64,000 bases of DNA, taken from contig NZ_VLKR01000004.1 in NCBI RefSeq assembly GCF_007830445.1, positions 1 through 64,000 of the forward strand. The letters run 5' to 3'. This DNA is from Sphingobacterium siyangense (GTDB lineage Bacteria; Bacteroidota; Bacteroidia; Sphingobacteriales; Sphingobacteriaceae). This document shows, piece after piece, positions 34,760-43,557 of the stretch; within the stretch, counting starts at the first letter, position 1; every line of letters starts with the position of its first letter. The translations under genes were made by a program, and so were the position numbers. The notes beneath the pieces were generated by a model. The model did no database searches, was not told the DNA's origin, and saw only the letters and a list, made by a program, of their open reading frames with translations.

Positions 34760-35806
34760 TTAGTTTTTTAAAACGTAAACATTCGCATTCATTCCGGCAG
34801 AAAGCTTAGTTAATTTTTCGGACATATCGGTCAGTTTAATCCGAACAGGAATACGTTGGATGATTTTAACAAAATTACCGGTAGCATTATCTGGCGGAAG
34901 CAGCGAATAACGGGATCCTGTGGTTGGCGAAAGGGACTCGATTGTACCGGTGAATTTTTCATTTGGAAAAGCATCGACTTCAACAGATACCGCTTGACCG
35001 ATTTTGAACTTCCCAATCTGTGTTTCCTTAAAATTTGCTATTACCCACTTTTCCTCGGCTCTGTTCACCAAGAATGCCAATGTCTGTCCGGGCTGTATCA
35101 GTTGTCCCGCCTGAATGGTCTTCTTCCCGATTTGTCCATTAAAAGGTGCTGTGATAACGGTATATCTAATATCCAATTCCTGTCTTTCGAGAAGTGCTTC
35201 TTTTATCTTTATCTCTGCCTCTATGGCATTGCGCTGCACCCTGAAATCGTTTAGTTTAGATTCGGCGACCTGTAAAGAAGCTTTTGTCTGGTCATAATCT
35301 GATTGGGTGATGGATAAAGTAGCACTGATGTTGTCGAATTTTTGTTGTGTGGTCGATTCGTCCGCCAGTAAATTTTTATACCGGTCAAATTCTTTTTGCT
35401 GCTGGTTCAATCGCGCTTTAGCACCTCCCAATTGGGCTTTGATGACTGCAATACTTTTAACCTGCGTTCCTTCGCTTGCCGCCAAGATCGGTAATTTTGC
35501 CTGTGAGCTCATGAGTTCTGCAGACGCAGCATCTCTTTTCAGCCAGTACTCATCCAATTCAATCACCACAAGGGTATCGCCCTTTTTAATCTGCTGATTG
35601 TCCTTATAATATATTTTACGGATATAGCCCCCTACTTTTGCGTTTATCGGGGAAAGATAGGCATCAATCTGAGCGTCGTTGGTCTGTTCATAGCGATATT
35701 CCTCGAAGAAATAAGCTGCTGCCCAAATAATGATTCCTACGAATAATGTGATACCAAACCATTTGGTTAGGTTTACAACAATTTTATCTGTTTTATTTTC
35801 GTTCAT
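34760..35806 (-). CDS. HlyD/EmrA-family membrane-fusion protein
   Basis: 348 residues. One N-terminal membrane helix (about residues 15-33), then the lipoyl-like hairpin halves YEQTNDAQIDAYLSPINAKVGGYI and ITAPFNGQIGKKTIQAGQLIQPG flanking a long coiled coil (SSQAKLPILAASEG...). The conserved QTNDAQIDA pattern and length fit EmrA. Adaptor between the MFS pump and TolC. Confidence 0.93.
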   Translation of the reverse strand: MNENKTDKIVVNLTKWFGITLFVGIIIWAAAYFFEEYRYEQTNDAQIDAYLSPINAKVGGYIRKIYYKDNQQIKKGDTLVVIELDEYWLKRDAASAELMSSQAKLPILAASEGTQVKSIAVIKAQLGGAKARLNQQQKEFDRYKNLLADESTTQQKFDNISATLSITQSDYDQTKASLQVAESKLNDFRVQRNAIEAEIKIKEALLERQELDIRYTVITAPFNGQIGKKTIQAGQLIQPGQTLAFLVNRAEEKWVIANFKETQIGKFKIGQAVSVEVDAFPNEKFTGTIESLSPTTGSRYSLLPPDNATGNFVKIIQRIPVRIKLTDMSEKLTKLSAGMNANVYVLKN

Positions 35807-35816
35807 GATATTTGTA

Positions 35817-37151
35817 TTAAAGAATTCCGATAATTGCCAATAGCCTGATATGCGTAAGTTTGACGTTTGTTTGTGCCGTTGTCAGATTAAACTTAGCTTC
35901 CAGTAAAGCATTTTCGGCTTCTAGAAGATCGGTAAGAAGTGATTCCTGGTTTATGTAGCTACTTCTGATAACACGAACAGTTTCGGCGGTTTTAATGATA
36001 TTTTGCTCCGCTGTTTCCATGCTCTCCAAAGCCTGTTGCCGCTGCAAATAGGCATCTTTTACCTGAAGATAGATTTCATCTTTTTTAATGTTCGCTTTTT
36101 CTCTTGCCTCATTACTGACCACTTGGGCATGAGCGATGGAATGCTTGCTTTTGTATAGATTATCTATAGAAAACTGGACTTTAACCCCTGTCTGACCAAA
36201 TCCCCATAAATCATTGGAATACGGATAGAATGAAATCTGCGGATAGGTGTAATTGTAAGTTGAATACAAGGAGACTTTAGGTAACAGCGTCGCTTTTACC
36301 TGCTTGATGTTCATTTTGCTCAATTTGACAGCGCTATAGGCTATCTTGTATTCCGGCGATTTGTTAAAAGCGATGTCTACATAATCCTCATAGTCACCTT
36401 CAGTGATAGCGCTTAACTCGATTGTATCTTGGTATTTTATTGCCAGCTCAGCATCATTTTCACGCCCCATCAGAATATTGAGCCGTTGTTTAGCGATTTC
36501 AATCTTCTTCGTAACATCAGAAAGGCTGAGCTCCAGTTGCGCTAATTTTACGGAGGTTCTCAGTACATCGCTCTTTAGCACAGTGCCGTTTTTATGCAGG
36601 CTTTCTACGAGTGCCAGTTGTTTTTTTTCTGCACCAATTTCTGCATCAAGAAAATCATGGAAATGCAGAAACTTGTATAGATCAAAGTAAGCAGCTGCAA
36701 CATTGTATTTTACACTGTGCTTTTGCAGATCAACTTCATATTGTATGCGTACCGCTTCTTCCTTTTTCATGACAATGTTTCTTTTGTCTTTACCACCATT
36801 GTAGAGATTGACGTTCAGATTGTAACCCACGCCGTAACCATAACCTTTTACGGGCACATCCTGTGGAGAAGAAAATAATCCATTGTCATAGATCAGGAAT
36901 TTGGAATTGAGTTTTGCATCTCCACCAACCGAAAGCTCCGGCAACAAACGGTCTTTCGCTTCCAATATTTCTAAATTGCTCTGCTGGAGATTTAGGTCGG
37001 ATAGTTTCAGTTGACGGTTATTTGTTTCTGCTACTTTCCAAATTTCTTCCAAACTCAATACCCGCGCATTTTCTATATGCTGGGCATAGAGTGATTGTAC
37101 AAATAGGGCTAACAATATGCCCAAAATCGGGACTGTTCTATTTTGTTTCAT
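35817..37151 (-). CDS. TolC-family outer membrane efflux protein
   Basis: 444 residues, signal peptide to about QSLYAQ. Two long helical repeats typical of the OEP family (NNRQLKLSDLNLQQSNLEIL ... and SYINQESLLTDLLEAENALLEAKFNLTTAQ). Encodes the outer membrane channel of the pump; 10 bases upstream of the HlyD gene. Confidence 0.93.
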   Translation of the reverse strand: MKQNRTVPILGILLALFVQSLYAQHIENARVLSLEEIWKVAETNNRQLKLSDLNLQQSNLEILEAKDRLLPELSVGGDAKLNSKFLIYDNGLFSSPQDVPVKGYGYGVGYNLNVNLYNGGKDKRNIVMKKEEAVRIQYEVDLQKHSVKYNVAAAYFDLYKFLHFHDFLDAEIGAEKKQLALVESLHKNGTVLKSDVLRTSVKLAQLELSLSDVTKKIEIAKQRLNILMGRENDAELAIKYQDTIELSAITEGDYEDYVDIAFNKSPEYKIAYSAVKLSKMNIKQVKATLLPKVSLYSTYNYTYPQISFYPYSNDLWGFGQTGVKVQFSIDNLYKSKHSIAHAQVVSNEAREKANIKKDEIYLQVKDAYLQRQQALESMETAEQNIIKTAETVRVIRSSYINQESLLTDLLEAENALLEAKFNLTTAQTNVKLTHIRLLAIIGIL

Positions 37152-37389
37152 CAGTTTTCTTTATATTTTTCTTTCCTTTTGCTAGCCATGGTTTTACGAT
37201 CTCTTTCAATTCATCAAAGGCAAAAGTTAAATCTACCATTGGCATAAAAGCATAGTTATACCCATAAGCAAACCAGAAGATATTTGCACTGTCAATTTCT
37301 TCATCTGAATGATGTGATTTATTATCAGACTTTTGAGCTTGTTTTTCAAATTTAAAATCTGTGTGAAATGTTATGATTTTATGTTTCAT
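37138..37389 (-). CDS. Small hypothetical protein leading the efflux operon
   Basis: 83 residues, MKHKIITFHTDFKFEK..., no signal peptide; WFAYGYNYAFMPMVDLTFAFDELKEIVKPWLAKG is its hydrophobic/amphipathic centre. No family recognised. Overlaps the TolC gene by 14 bases. Preceded by TAATTTTG (37415-37422), so it is the first cistron of the pump operon. Could be a regulator or helper; unproven. Confidence 0.6.
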   Translation of the reverse strand: MKHKIITFHTDFKFEKQAQKSDNKSHHSDEEIDSANIFWFAYGYNYAFMPMVDLTFAFDELKEIVKPWLAKGKKNIKKTDETK

Positions 37390-37414
37390 AATGACTTTAC
37401 TCTTATTTATACTG

Positions 37415-37422
37415 CAAAATTA
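37415..37422 (-). promoter_or_regulatory. -7 box (TAATTTTG) of the efflux operon
   Basis: Minus-strand TAnnTTTG match, 25 bases before the ATG at 37389. It lies in the 92-base gap to the divergent AraC gene. Confidence 0.5.
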
Positions 37423-37468
37423 TCCAGCATGACGAAGTATGATTTCATATAATTAGCCTAATATTTAT

Positions 37469-37476
37469 TAAATTTG
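37469..37476 (+). promoter_or_regulatory. -7 box (TAAATTTG) abutting the araC-like gene
   Basis: Ends 5 bases before the ATG at 37482, so the transcript would start at or next to the A of the ATG (leaderless). Confidence 0.5.
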
Positions 37477-37481
37477 GCCAC

Positions 37482-38261
37482 ATGGAAATTCTTAATCAAA
37501 TAATACATATTGTTGATCAAAACCCTGATTCAATCCTCGTTATGCGACAGCAAACGGAGCAGCGTTTGCCTGCTCACCAGCACAATAAAGCTCAGTTGTT
37601 ATTAGTTTATGGCGGAATTGCTTACTTGCAGACTGACGAAAAGGACTTCTATATTCCCTCAAATCATTATATTTGGATACCAAAAAATTATCGGCACAAC
37701 CTGATGTTCAATACTCAGGACCTGTTTATTATCAATATCTATTTTCCGGAAGAAAGTGCTGGTAATTTTTATGAGGAATTGGGCATTTATCCAGTGAGTA
37801 AGCTCCTGGCAGAAATGCTCTCATTTAGTGAGAAGTGGCAAGGTGATTATTACAAAGGTTCGTGGGAGTATGAATTTTTAAATACGCTGAAAGGCGTATT
37901 ATCAAAAGAAAATCTCAAAAAATTCTCCATACAACTTCCTACAACAGACGATCAAAGGCTCAATACCATAATCGACAGTTTTAGAAATCGGTTAAATGAA
38001 AATCTAAGTTTAGCGATGATTGCTCAGCAATCTGGAATGAGTGTTCGCAGTCTCACCAGATTATTCCAGCATAAATTGCACATTACATTTGTTCAGTACT
38101 TAAAAATGCTACGAATTATTAAGGCAATGGAATTAATCAACGATACAGATTTCAATATGACTGAGATTGCCTACGAGATTGGCTATTCAAATATAGCGGC
38201 TTTTAGCAATAACTTTTATCTGCTCACCAATATGAGACCTACGGAATTTAAAACGAAATAG
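37482..38261 (+). CDS. AraC-family regulator with cupin sensor
   Basis: 259 residues. N-terminal cupin: EQRLPAHQHNKAQLLLVYGG and NHYIWIPKNYRHNL. C-terminal AraC HTHs: LAMIAQQSGMSVRSLTRLFQHKLH and MTEIAYEIGYSNIAAFSNNFYLLTNMRPTEF. Divergent from the efflux operon by 92 bases, so it is the natural candidate for its regulator. Confidence 0.93.
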   Translation: MEILNQIIHIVDQNPDSILVMRQQTEQRLPAHQHNKAQLLLVYGGIAYLQTDEKDFYIPSNHYIWIPKNYRHNLMFNTQDLFIINIYFPEESAGNFYEELGIYPVSKLLAEMLSFSEKWQGDYYKGSWEYEFLNTLKGVLSKENLKKFSIQLPTTDDQRLNTIIDSFRNRLNENLSLAMIAQQSGMSVRSLTRLFQHKLHITFVQYLKMLRIIKAMELINDTDFNMTEIAYEIGYSNIAAFSNNFYLLTNMRPTEFKTK

Positions 38262-38273
38262 CCTCTTTCCATT

Positions 38274-38687
38274 ATGCAAAGCAACAATTGGTTCAACAAG
38301 TTTAAAAACATTCAGCGAAAAAGAACATTTTTGTTAATTACATTATTTACTATTTTTCACCATATAAGCTCTGCTCAAAAAGATCCGCAGCTTAGGGAAG
38401 CACTTTCAACCATGACAAAAGCGTCTATTTCCGGAGATATCGAAGGTATTCTAAGTCAAACATCGCCCCGTATAATTGAAAGCATGGGCGGCATTGAGCA
38501 AGCAACAAAGGTGACCAAAGAACTTTATTCTTCTCTTATAAAATACGGGGTTAAAATTGAATCCATGATTAACTATGTCGATATGGATATCTCGAAGATT
38601 GATGGAATAGCGTATTGCTTTATTCCCCAAGTACTGGTCATGTCCATGCCCGAAGAAGACAAAATGGCGATCACCCTCAATCGATAG
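38274..38687 (+). CDS. Small secreted protein of unknown function
   Basis: 137 residues, signal peptide to about HHISSAQ (residue 35). The rest, DPQLREALSTMTKASISGDIEGILS, is reminiscent of NTF2-like or TPR-like Bacteroidota exported proteins. It ends at DKMAITLNR, which looks abrupt, so a truncation is possible, but no continuing frame was found. 12 bases after the AraC gene. Confidence 0.55.
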   Translation: MQSNNWFNKFKNIQRKRTFLLITLFTIFHHISSAQKDPQLREALSTMTKASISGDIEGILSQTSPRIIESMGGIEQATKVTKELYSSLIKYGVKIESMINYVDMDISKIDGIAYCFIPQVLVMSMPEEDKMAITLNR

Positions 38688-38790
38688 CATCTTTATCGAT
38701 ACAGCATCTTTTATTTTAAACGATTGAAACTTAGTTTCGTTTATAAGACATTGGTTGCGGTTTCAGCTGGAGCAGTGCTTTTTATTCAGA

Positions 38791-38827
38791 AGAAAGCGAT
38801 TGCGCACTTTCGCTACAACCGCTTTCT
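38791..38827 (-). terminator. Inverted repeat downstream of the alcohol dehydrogenase
   Basis: AGAAAGCG (38791-38798) and CGCTTTCT (38820-38827), 14 bases beyond the dehydrogenase stop. No T-run follows on the minus strand, so termination is uncertain. Confidence 0.35.
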
Positions 38828-38840
38828 GTGGTCTGTTCGA

Positions 38841-39992
38841 TTAATTCTCGTAAATCACACCTTCGTAGCAAGCGCTATAAAGGTCTTTTAAGTCCTGTAG
38901 GCTAGGCTTACGCGGGTTAAAGCCAGTACATGGATCTTGCAAAGCATTTTGGGCCATATAATCCAGATTTTTTTCCCAGTCTTCCTTGGAAATGCCAAAT
39001 GCCTTAAGGGAGCCAATATTGTTGACCGCAGCTCTTAGTTTTTCAATTTCCTGTGCCAATCCTTCGGCCGAATCTCTACCGACAAGTTTAGCCAAATCAG
39101 GATATCTTGTTGTAGATGTTTGATTAAAACGGATCACATTAGGCAAGAATATCGCATTGGAAGCTCCGTGAGGGACGCCGTAGAGTGCACCAACCTGATG
39201 CGAGAGAGAGTGGACAATACCCAACCAGGCATTGTTGAAAGCCAGTCCGCCCATAAAAGATGCATCGTGCATATTTTGGCGTGCTTTAATGTTTGTCGGG
39301 TTATTGACCGCCTCTTCCAGATTTTCGAAAACAATTTCCAGTCCCCCTTTCGACAAGGCATCGGCATAGTTATTTTCGATGTTGGACACATAGGCTTCCA
39401 CACAGTGTGTAAGAGCATCTAGACCAGTATTGGAGGTAATATGTGCAGGCATCGTGGCACAAATTTCTCCATCGACAATAGCGATATCCGGCGTCAATTC
39501 ATACGATACGATTGGATACTTCACCCCTTTTTCCCGATCAGTGATCACAGCCAATCCTGTGGTTTCCGTACCTGTACCGCTTGTTGATGGAATGGCAATG
39601 AATTTAGCCTTTTGACGCAATGTTGGAACGTTAAAAGGTTGGGTCATCGCTTCAAAATTTGCATCGGGATATTCATAAAACACCCACATCATCTTTGCCG
39701 CATCAATTGCCGAGCAACCTCCTAGACCGATGACCCAATCAGGCTGAAAATCAGTCATCACTGCAGCACCTCGAAGGCTTGTCGCTGATGATGGATCTTC
39801 TTCGACACCGTCAAAAACAGCAGTTTCCAATCCTGCTTCGGTCAAATAACTTATGGCACGGTCCAAAGTTCCGCTTTTTTTCATGGATTGACCACCAGTT
39901 ACGATGATGGCTTTTTTTCCAGTTAGATTTTTCAATTCCGACAATGTACCAGTCCCGTGGAATACTTCGCTGGCAACAAATAACTTGCTCAT
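38841..39992 (-). CDS. Iron-containing alcohol dehydrogenase
   Basis: 383 residues from ATG 39992; a longer frame to 40034 is rejected because a TAACTTTG box (40017-40024) lies inside it. The Fe-ADH blocks are clear: IGLGGCSAIDAAK, STSGTGTETT, and the iron ligands in DALTHCVEAY and VHSLSHQVGALYGVPHG. Group III alcohol dehydrogenase (1,3-propanediol/butanol dehydrogenase-like). The usual GGGS is GGCS here. Likely controlled by the AraC gene 132 bases upstream. Confidence 0.92.
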   Translation of the reverse strand: MSKLFVASEVFHGTGTLSELKNLTGKKAIIVTGGQSMKKSGTLDRAISYLTEAGLETAVFDGVEEDPSSATSLRGAAVMTDFQPDWVIGLGGCSAIDAAKMMWVFYEYPDANFEAMTQPFNVPTLRQKAKFIAIPSTSGTGTETTGLAVITDREKGVKYPIVSYELTPDIAIVDGEICATMPAHITSNTGLDALTHCVEAYVSNIENNYADALSKGGLEIVFENLEEAVNNPTNIKARQNMHDASFMGGLAFNNAWLGIVHSLSHQVGALYGVPHGASNAIFLPNVIRFNQTSTTRYPDLAKLVGRDSAEGLAQEIEKLRAAVNNIGSLKAFGISKEDWEKNLDYMAQNALQDPCTGFNPRKPSLQDLKDLYSACYEGVIYEN

Positions 39993-40016
39993 ATATTTTA
40001 CATTAAATTTCTGATG

Positions 40017-40024
40017 CAAAGTTA
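40017..40024 (-). promoter_or_regulatory. -7 box (TAACTTTG) of the alcohol dehydrogenase
   Basis: Minus-strand match to TAnnTTTG with the ATG at 39992, 24 bases downstream. Spacing to the nearest TTG upstream is short (15). Confidence 0.5.
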
Positions 40025-40124
40025 CTATGCCCAAGAAGCCAAATGTTATACTTTACTTACGATATGATATACATTTGATCCAATACAACAACAGGATAAA
40101 ACCATATCAAATCACATAATAGAC

Positions 40125-41018
40125 TTAAGTCTTATACATTTGCGCCAATTGCTGCTGCAGATTGGTTGGCGTTTCATCCAGTTTGGCGCGCACAAACTTG
40201 TTCAGTGCCGCAGGTGAATTGAATCCGAGTTCAAAGGCAATCTCTTTATGCGAATAGTTGGATAACAGCAGCAGTTGTTTGATTTCATTCATAATCCGCG
40301 CATGAATGGTTTCTATGGAGGTCAGTCCTGCAATCTTGCGGGTAATTTCATTTAACTTTTTTGGAGACAGCTGTAATTTTTCTGCATACCAGCTCACGGT
40401 ACGCTCCGTTTTATAATGCCTTTCCAACAATTCCAGAAATTTACCATAGATCTTTGCGTTTTCATTGCTGAGCTGGCTGTTTCCCCATTTAGTATGGACA
40501 AATTCCACCAATTTGAGTAAGATGATTTTGATGTAGAAACGCGCTTGCTCCTTCTTGATCGATGTTAAATCCTGATATGATTTTTCGACCTGCTCCAGCA
40601 ACATCTCTATTTCTGAGGTTTCTGCCTCGGGCAATTCAATATGATTGAGCTTTACGGAGATATTGTAGTTGTAAATACTCAATTCGTTTTTCAGGATATC
40701 CGAACAGAATAGTACTTCGTCAAACAGGATCAATTTGCCTTCAAAGTCGTCGCTTAGCAACTCTTTGGCGGAGAGCTGACCGGGAAAGATGACACATATA
40801 TGAGGTGCATTGACGGTATAACGGCGGTCTTCCACCTGCAGATTGAGCCGACCTTTTTTAACAAACAAAAGGCAAAAATGGTCTTTTGTATGAGGTTCTC
40901 TATAAGCTGCGAGAGCTTCCCTGTCCAAATCAAAAATATGAAAAGGGGTGATTGCCCTTTCAGCTTTATATTGTATATCTTTTAGATGATAAACTATCAT
41001 AGAGGCCATGATAAGCAT
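40125..41018 (-). CDS. AraC-family regulator
   Basis: 297 residues (start ATG 41018; internal ATGs at 41009 and 41000 are alternatives). N-terminal cupin-like sensor (FCLLFVKKGRLNLQV, ICVIFPGQLSAKELL). C-terminal HTHs: VSWYAEKLQLSPKKLNEIT and SHKEIAFELGFNSPAALNKFVRAKLDETP. Followed by the Fe-ADH gene in the same direction, a likely target. Confidence 0.9.
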   Translation of the reverse strand: MLIMASMIVYHLKDIQYKAERAITPFHIFDLDREALAAYREPHTKDHFCLLFVKKGRLNLQVEDRRYTVNAPHICVIFPGQLSAKELLSDDFEGKLILFDEVLFCSDILKNELSIYNYNISVKLNHIELPEAETSEIEMLLEQVEKSYQDLTSIKKEQARFYIKIILLKLVEFVHTKWGNSQLSNENAKIYGKFLELLERHYKTERTVSWYAEKLQLSPKKLNEITRKIAGLTSIETIHARIMNEIKQLLLLSNYSHKEIAFELGFNSPAALNKFVRAKLDETPTNLQQQLAQMYKT

Positions 41019-41033
41019 TTATTCTGAATTCGT

Positions 41034-41041
41034 CAAATTTA
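41034..41041 (-). promoter_or_regulatory. -7 box (TAAATTTG) of the araC-like gene
   Basis: Minus-strand TAAATTTG, 15 bases before the ATG at 41018. Confidence 0.5.
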
Positions 41042-41148
41042 CTTTTTCGTCAAGCGAGCGTGAATAGAAAGCCTATTTTCTCCTTCACATCAGAACATCC
41101 GAAGCTCTTCAATGAACGTTATCCAGTGAGAATCGTTCCTTAATTTTA

Positions 41149-41319
41149 AAAAAAAAGGACTAATCTTTCGACTAGCCCCTTAACTAAATTATAAACGAAT
41201 CCTTTATGGATCGGAGTATACTTTCTAAAAGCCCAGTCCCTAAACCTAAGCTTAAAAATGGCCAGGCATTAAACCTGACCATACAATTAAATCAACCGAA
41301 ACTAAACTTCCTAAATTGA
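41149..41319 (+). repeat. Leader-like hairpin and short ORF, relic
   Basis: A hairpin with GAAA loop on the minus strand (GGGGCTAGTC / GATTAGTCC), or equivalently A-run plus GGACTAATC stem on the plus strand, is followed by TTAACTAAATTATAAACGAATCC and ATG (41206). The ATG opens 37 codons, MDRSILSKSPVPKPKLKNG..., then a stop. Stem, A/T spacer and ATG have the same layout as 9244 and 14004. The reading frame looks like the truncated N-terminus of a larger gene. On the minus strand the stem plus nine T is a good terminator, but no minus-strand gene ends there. Confidence 0.4.
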
Positions 41320-41396
41320 ATCGATCGTCAATAAATAGACAAATGCTTGAAGTGATTGGTTTGATAAAAATAAAAAAAGGTCGAGTTTAGCACTGT

Positions 41397-41428
41397 GATA
41401 ATACAGCCGTTGAGATAATACAGCCGTT
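41397..41428 (+). promoter_or_regulatory. Direct repeat pair GATAATACAGCCGTT, probable AraC site
   Basis: Identical 15-mers at 41397-41411 and 41414-41428, repeating every 17 bases, 60-90 bases before the AraC gene at 41489. Directly repeated half-sites are the usual AraC-family operator. Autoregulation is inferred. Confidence 0.5.
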
Positions 41429-41476
41429 TTATTTAGATTATTTTTGTACTAAATCCAATGTTATATTTGAATTTCT

Positions 41477-41484
41477 TAACTTTG
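41477..41484 (+). promoter_or_regulatory. -7 box (TAACTTTG) abutting the araC-like gene
   Basis: Ends 4 bases before the ATG at 41489; leaderless transcript expected. Confidence 0.5.
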
Positions 41485-41488
41485 CCCG

Positions 41489-42367
41489 ATGGAAACAAAA
41501 ATAGCCCGAAGTGTCTCTGAATTCAATAGTGAACTGAGATTGCAGGGTTTTAAAGCATTTCAGATTGAGGATGACAGTAATGCTACACGTGTTTATAGTC
41601 GTAAAGATTTCTTTAAAATATGCCTTACAACTGGTAAAAGCAAGATTCATTACGCAGATAAAAGCTTTGAACAAGAAGGCACGATACTATTTTTTGGGAA
41701 CCCGCATATCCCATATTCCTGGGAAACCATTTCTACGACCTATGCAGGTTATACATGCTTGTTTTCGGAAGACTTTTTAAAACAGGCCGACCGCGCGGAA
41801 AGCTTGCAGCAATCGCCGTTCTTTAAAATCGGAGGTACACCTGTCTTAAAAATCACTGAGGATCAACGCTTGTTCCTTAACACACTTTTCGAGAAGATGA
41901 TCGAAGAGCAAGAAAGTGATTATACGTTTAAAGATGAACTCATACGCAATTACATCAACTTGATCATTCACGAAGCCCTTAAACTTCAACCGTCAGAAGT
42001 GTATACCCCAACCAAGAATGGTACAGCACGTATCGCATCGGTGTTTTTGGAACTATTAGAACGTCAATTTCCAATCGAAACACCTGCAAGTCCGCTCAAA
42101 ATGAGAACAGCGCAAGATTATGCGCAAAACCTCAACATCCATGTCAACTATCTGAATCGTGCTGTAAAAGAAATTACGGGCAAATCTACAACGACGCTGA
42201 TTTCAGAAAGAATCTTGACAGAAGCAAAAGCCCTACTGCAACATACAGACTGGAATATTTCAGAGATAGCCAGCGCGCTGGGATTTGAATATCCTACTTA
42301 TTTCAATAACTTCTTTAAAAAACTGACGGGAACAAACCCGAAATCGCTCCGGGAATCTGAGGTTTGA
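41489..42367 (+). CDS. AraC-family regulator
   Basis: 292 residues. Sensor half: KSKIHYADKSFEQEGTILFFG, then HTHs MRTAQDYAQNLNIHVNYLNRAVKEITGK and ISEIASALGFEYPTYFNNFFKKLTGTNP. Followed by the hydrolase, acetyltransferase and cupin genes in the same direction, which are its likely regulon. Confidence 0.93.
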   Translation: METKIARSVSEFNSELRLQGFKAFQIEDDSNATRVYSRKDFFKICLTTGKSKIHYADKSFEQEGTILFFGNPHIPYSWETISTTYAGYTCLFSEDFLKQADRAESLQQSPFFKIGGTPVLKITEDQRLFLNTLFEKMIEEQESDYTFKDELIRNYINLIIHEALKLQPSEVYTPTKNGTARIASVFLELLERQFPIETPASPLKMRTAQDYAQNLNIHVNYLNRAVKEITGKSTTTLISERILTEAKALLQHTDWNISEIASALGFEYPTYFNNFFKKLTGTNPKSLRESEV

Positions 42368-42419
42368 AATTCTTAAGTTTTAGTTTGATAATCGTTAACA
42401 CCTCCCCTTTATACTGATC

Positions 42420-42427
42420 TACCTTTG
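42420..42427 (+). promoter_or_regulatory. -7 box (TACCTTTG) of the alpha/beta hydrolase
   Basis: TAnnTTTG match 28 bases before the ATG at 42456, in the 88-base gap after the AraC gene. Confidence 0.45.
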
Positions 42428-42455
42428 TATCTGTAATAATTAATGTAATACAGAT

Positions 42456-43511
42456 ATGAAAATAGCATTAACATTATTGGTCTTGTCTTTCCTGTTTTCT
42501 GATAGGACTTCCGCGCAGCATGTACAATCAAACCAAAATTTAAAACCGATGAATAGTTCGTCAGATCATTATACTTTTCAATTAAGCGATAAGGTAACCC
42601 GCAAAAAAGTAAGTTTTAAAAACCGTTATGGTGTCACACTTTCTGGTGATTTATACATCCCTAAAAACACAGACAACACAGTGCTACCGGCACTTGCCAT
42701 CAGTGGCCCTTTTGGTGCAGTGAAAGAGCAATCTTCTGGATTGTATGCCAACCAAATGGCGGAAAGAGGATTTATTGCCTTGGCGTTCGACCCTTCCTAC
42801 ACAGGTGAAAGCAGCGGTTCACCTCGTAACGTAGCATCGCCAGATATCAACACCGAAGATTTCAGCGCAGCTGTAGACTTTCTAGGGCTGCAGAAAAACA
42901 TTGACAGGAGCAAAATCGGAATCATTGGCATCTGTGGATTTGCTGGTTTTGCATTAAATGCAACGGCAGTAGACAAACGTATAAAAGCAGTAGCAACGAC
43001 CAGTATGTATGATATGACGCGTGTCATGTCAAAAGGCTATAACGATATGATAACTGCTGCGCAACGTACACAAACATTGGAACAATTAGGCCTGCAGCGC
43101 TGGAAAGATGCCGAAAGCGGATATTACGCATCTTCAACAAACAATTTACCGAAAAAATTGACTGGCAGTGAGTCTCAGTTTGTCAAGGAATATTTTGATT
43201 ATTATAAAACGGCTCGTGGATTTCATCCTCGTTCTATCAATTCAAATGCTTCATGGACGGCAACTTCCCCCTTGTCGTTTATGAATATGCCGATTCTCTC
43301 TTATATCAAGGAAATTGCACCTCGCCCCATGTTAATCATTGCAGGTGAAAATGCTCATTCAAGATATTTCAGTGAAGACGCTTATAAAGCTGCTACCGAA
43401 CCAAAGGAGCTAATGATTATCCCCAATGCAGTTCATGTTGACTTATATGATCAATTCGACAAAATTCCATTCGATAAACTGACAGCATTCTTTATTGCTA
43501 ATTTAAAATAA
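42456..43511 (+). CDS. Secreted alpha/beta hydrolase (dienelactone-hydrolase-like)
   Basis: 351 residues, signal peptide to about DRTSAQ. PALAISGPFGAVKEQSSGLYA, FDPSYTGESSGSPRN, and a nucleophile elbow GICGFAG with Cys, as in dienelactone hydrolases. The acid and His are in MLIIAGENAHSRYF and NAVHVDLYDQ. Substrate unknown. Probably controlled by the AraC gene 88 bases upstream. Confidence 0.87.
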   Translation: MKIALTLLVLSFLFSDRTSAQHVQSNQNLKPMNSSSDHYTFQLSDKVTRKKVSFKNRYGVTLSGDLYIPKNTDNTVLPALAISGPFGAVKEQSSGLYANQMAERGFIALAFDPSYTGESSGSPRNVASPDINTEDFSAAVDFLGLQKNIDRSKIGIIGICGFAGFALNATAVDKRIKAVATTSMYDMTRVMSKGYNDMITAAQRTQTLEQLGLQRWKDAESGYYASSTNNLPKKLTGSESQFVKEYFDYYKTARGFHPRSINSNASWTATSPLSFMNMPILSYIKEIAPRPMLIIAGENAHSRYFSEDAYKAATEPKELMIIPNAVHVDLYDQFDKIPFDKLTAFFIANLK

Positions 43512-43557
43512 CGTACTTATTTCATTAAATTACATATGAGATTTAACTAGCCATTCT

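Noticed and set aside
40000-40034. Longer start of the alcohol dehydrogenase
   Set aside because: The longer reading includes a TAACTTTG -7 box and has no similarity to Fe-ADH N-termini.
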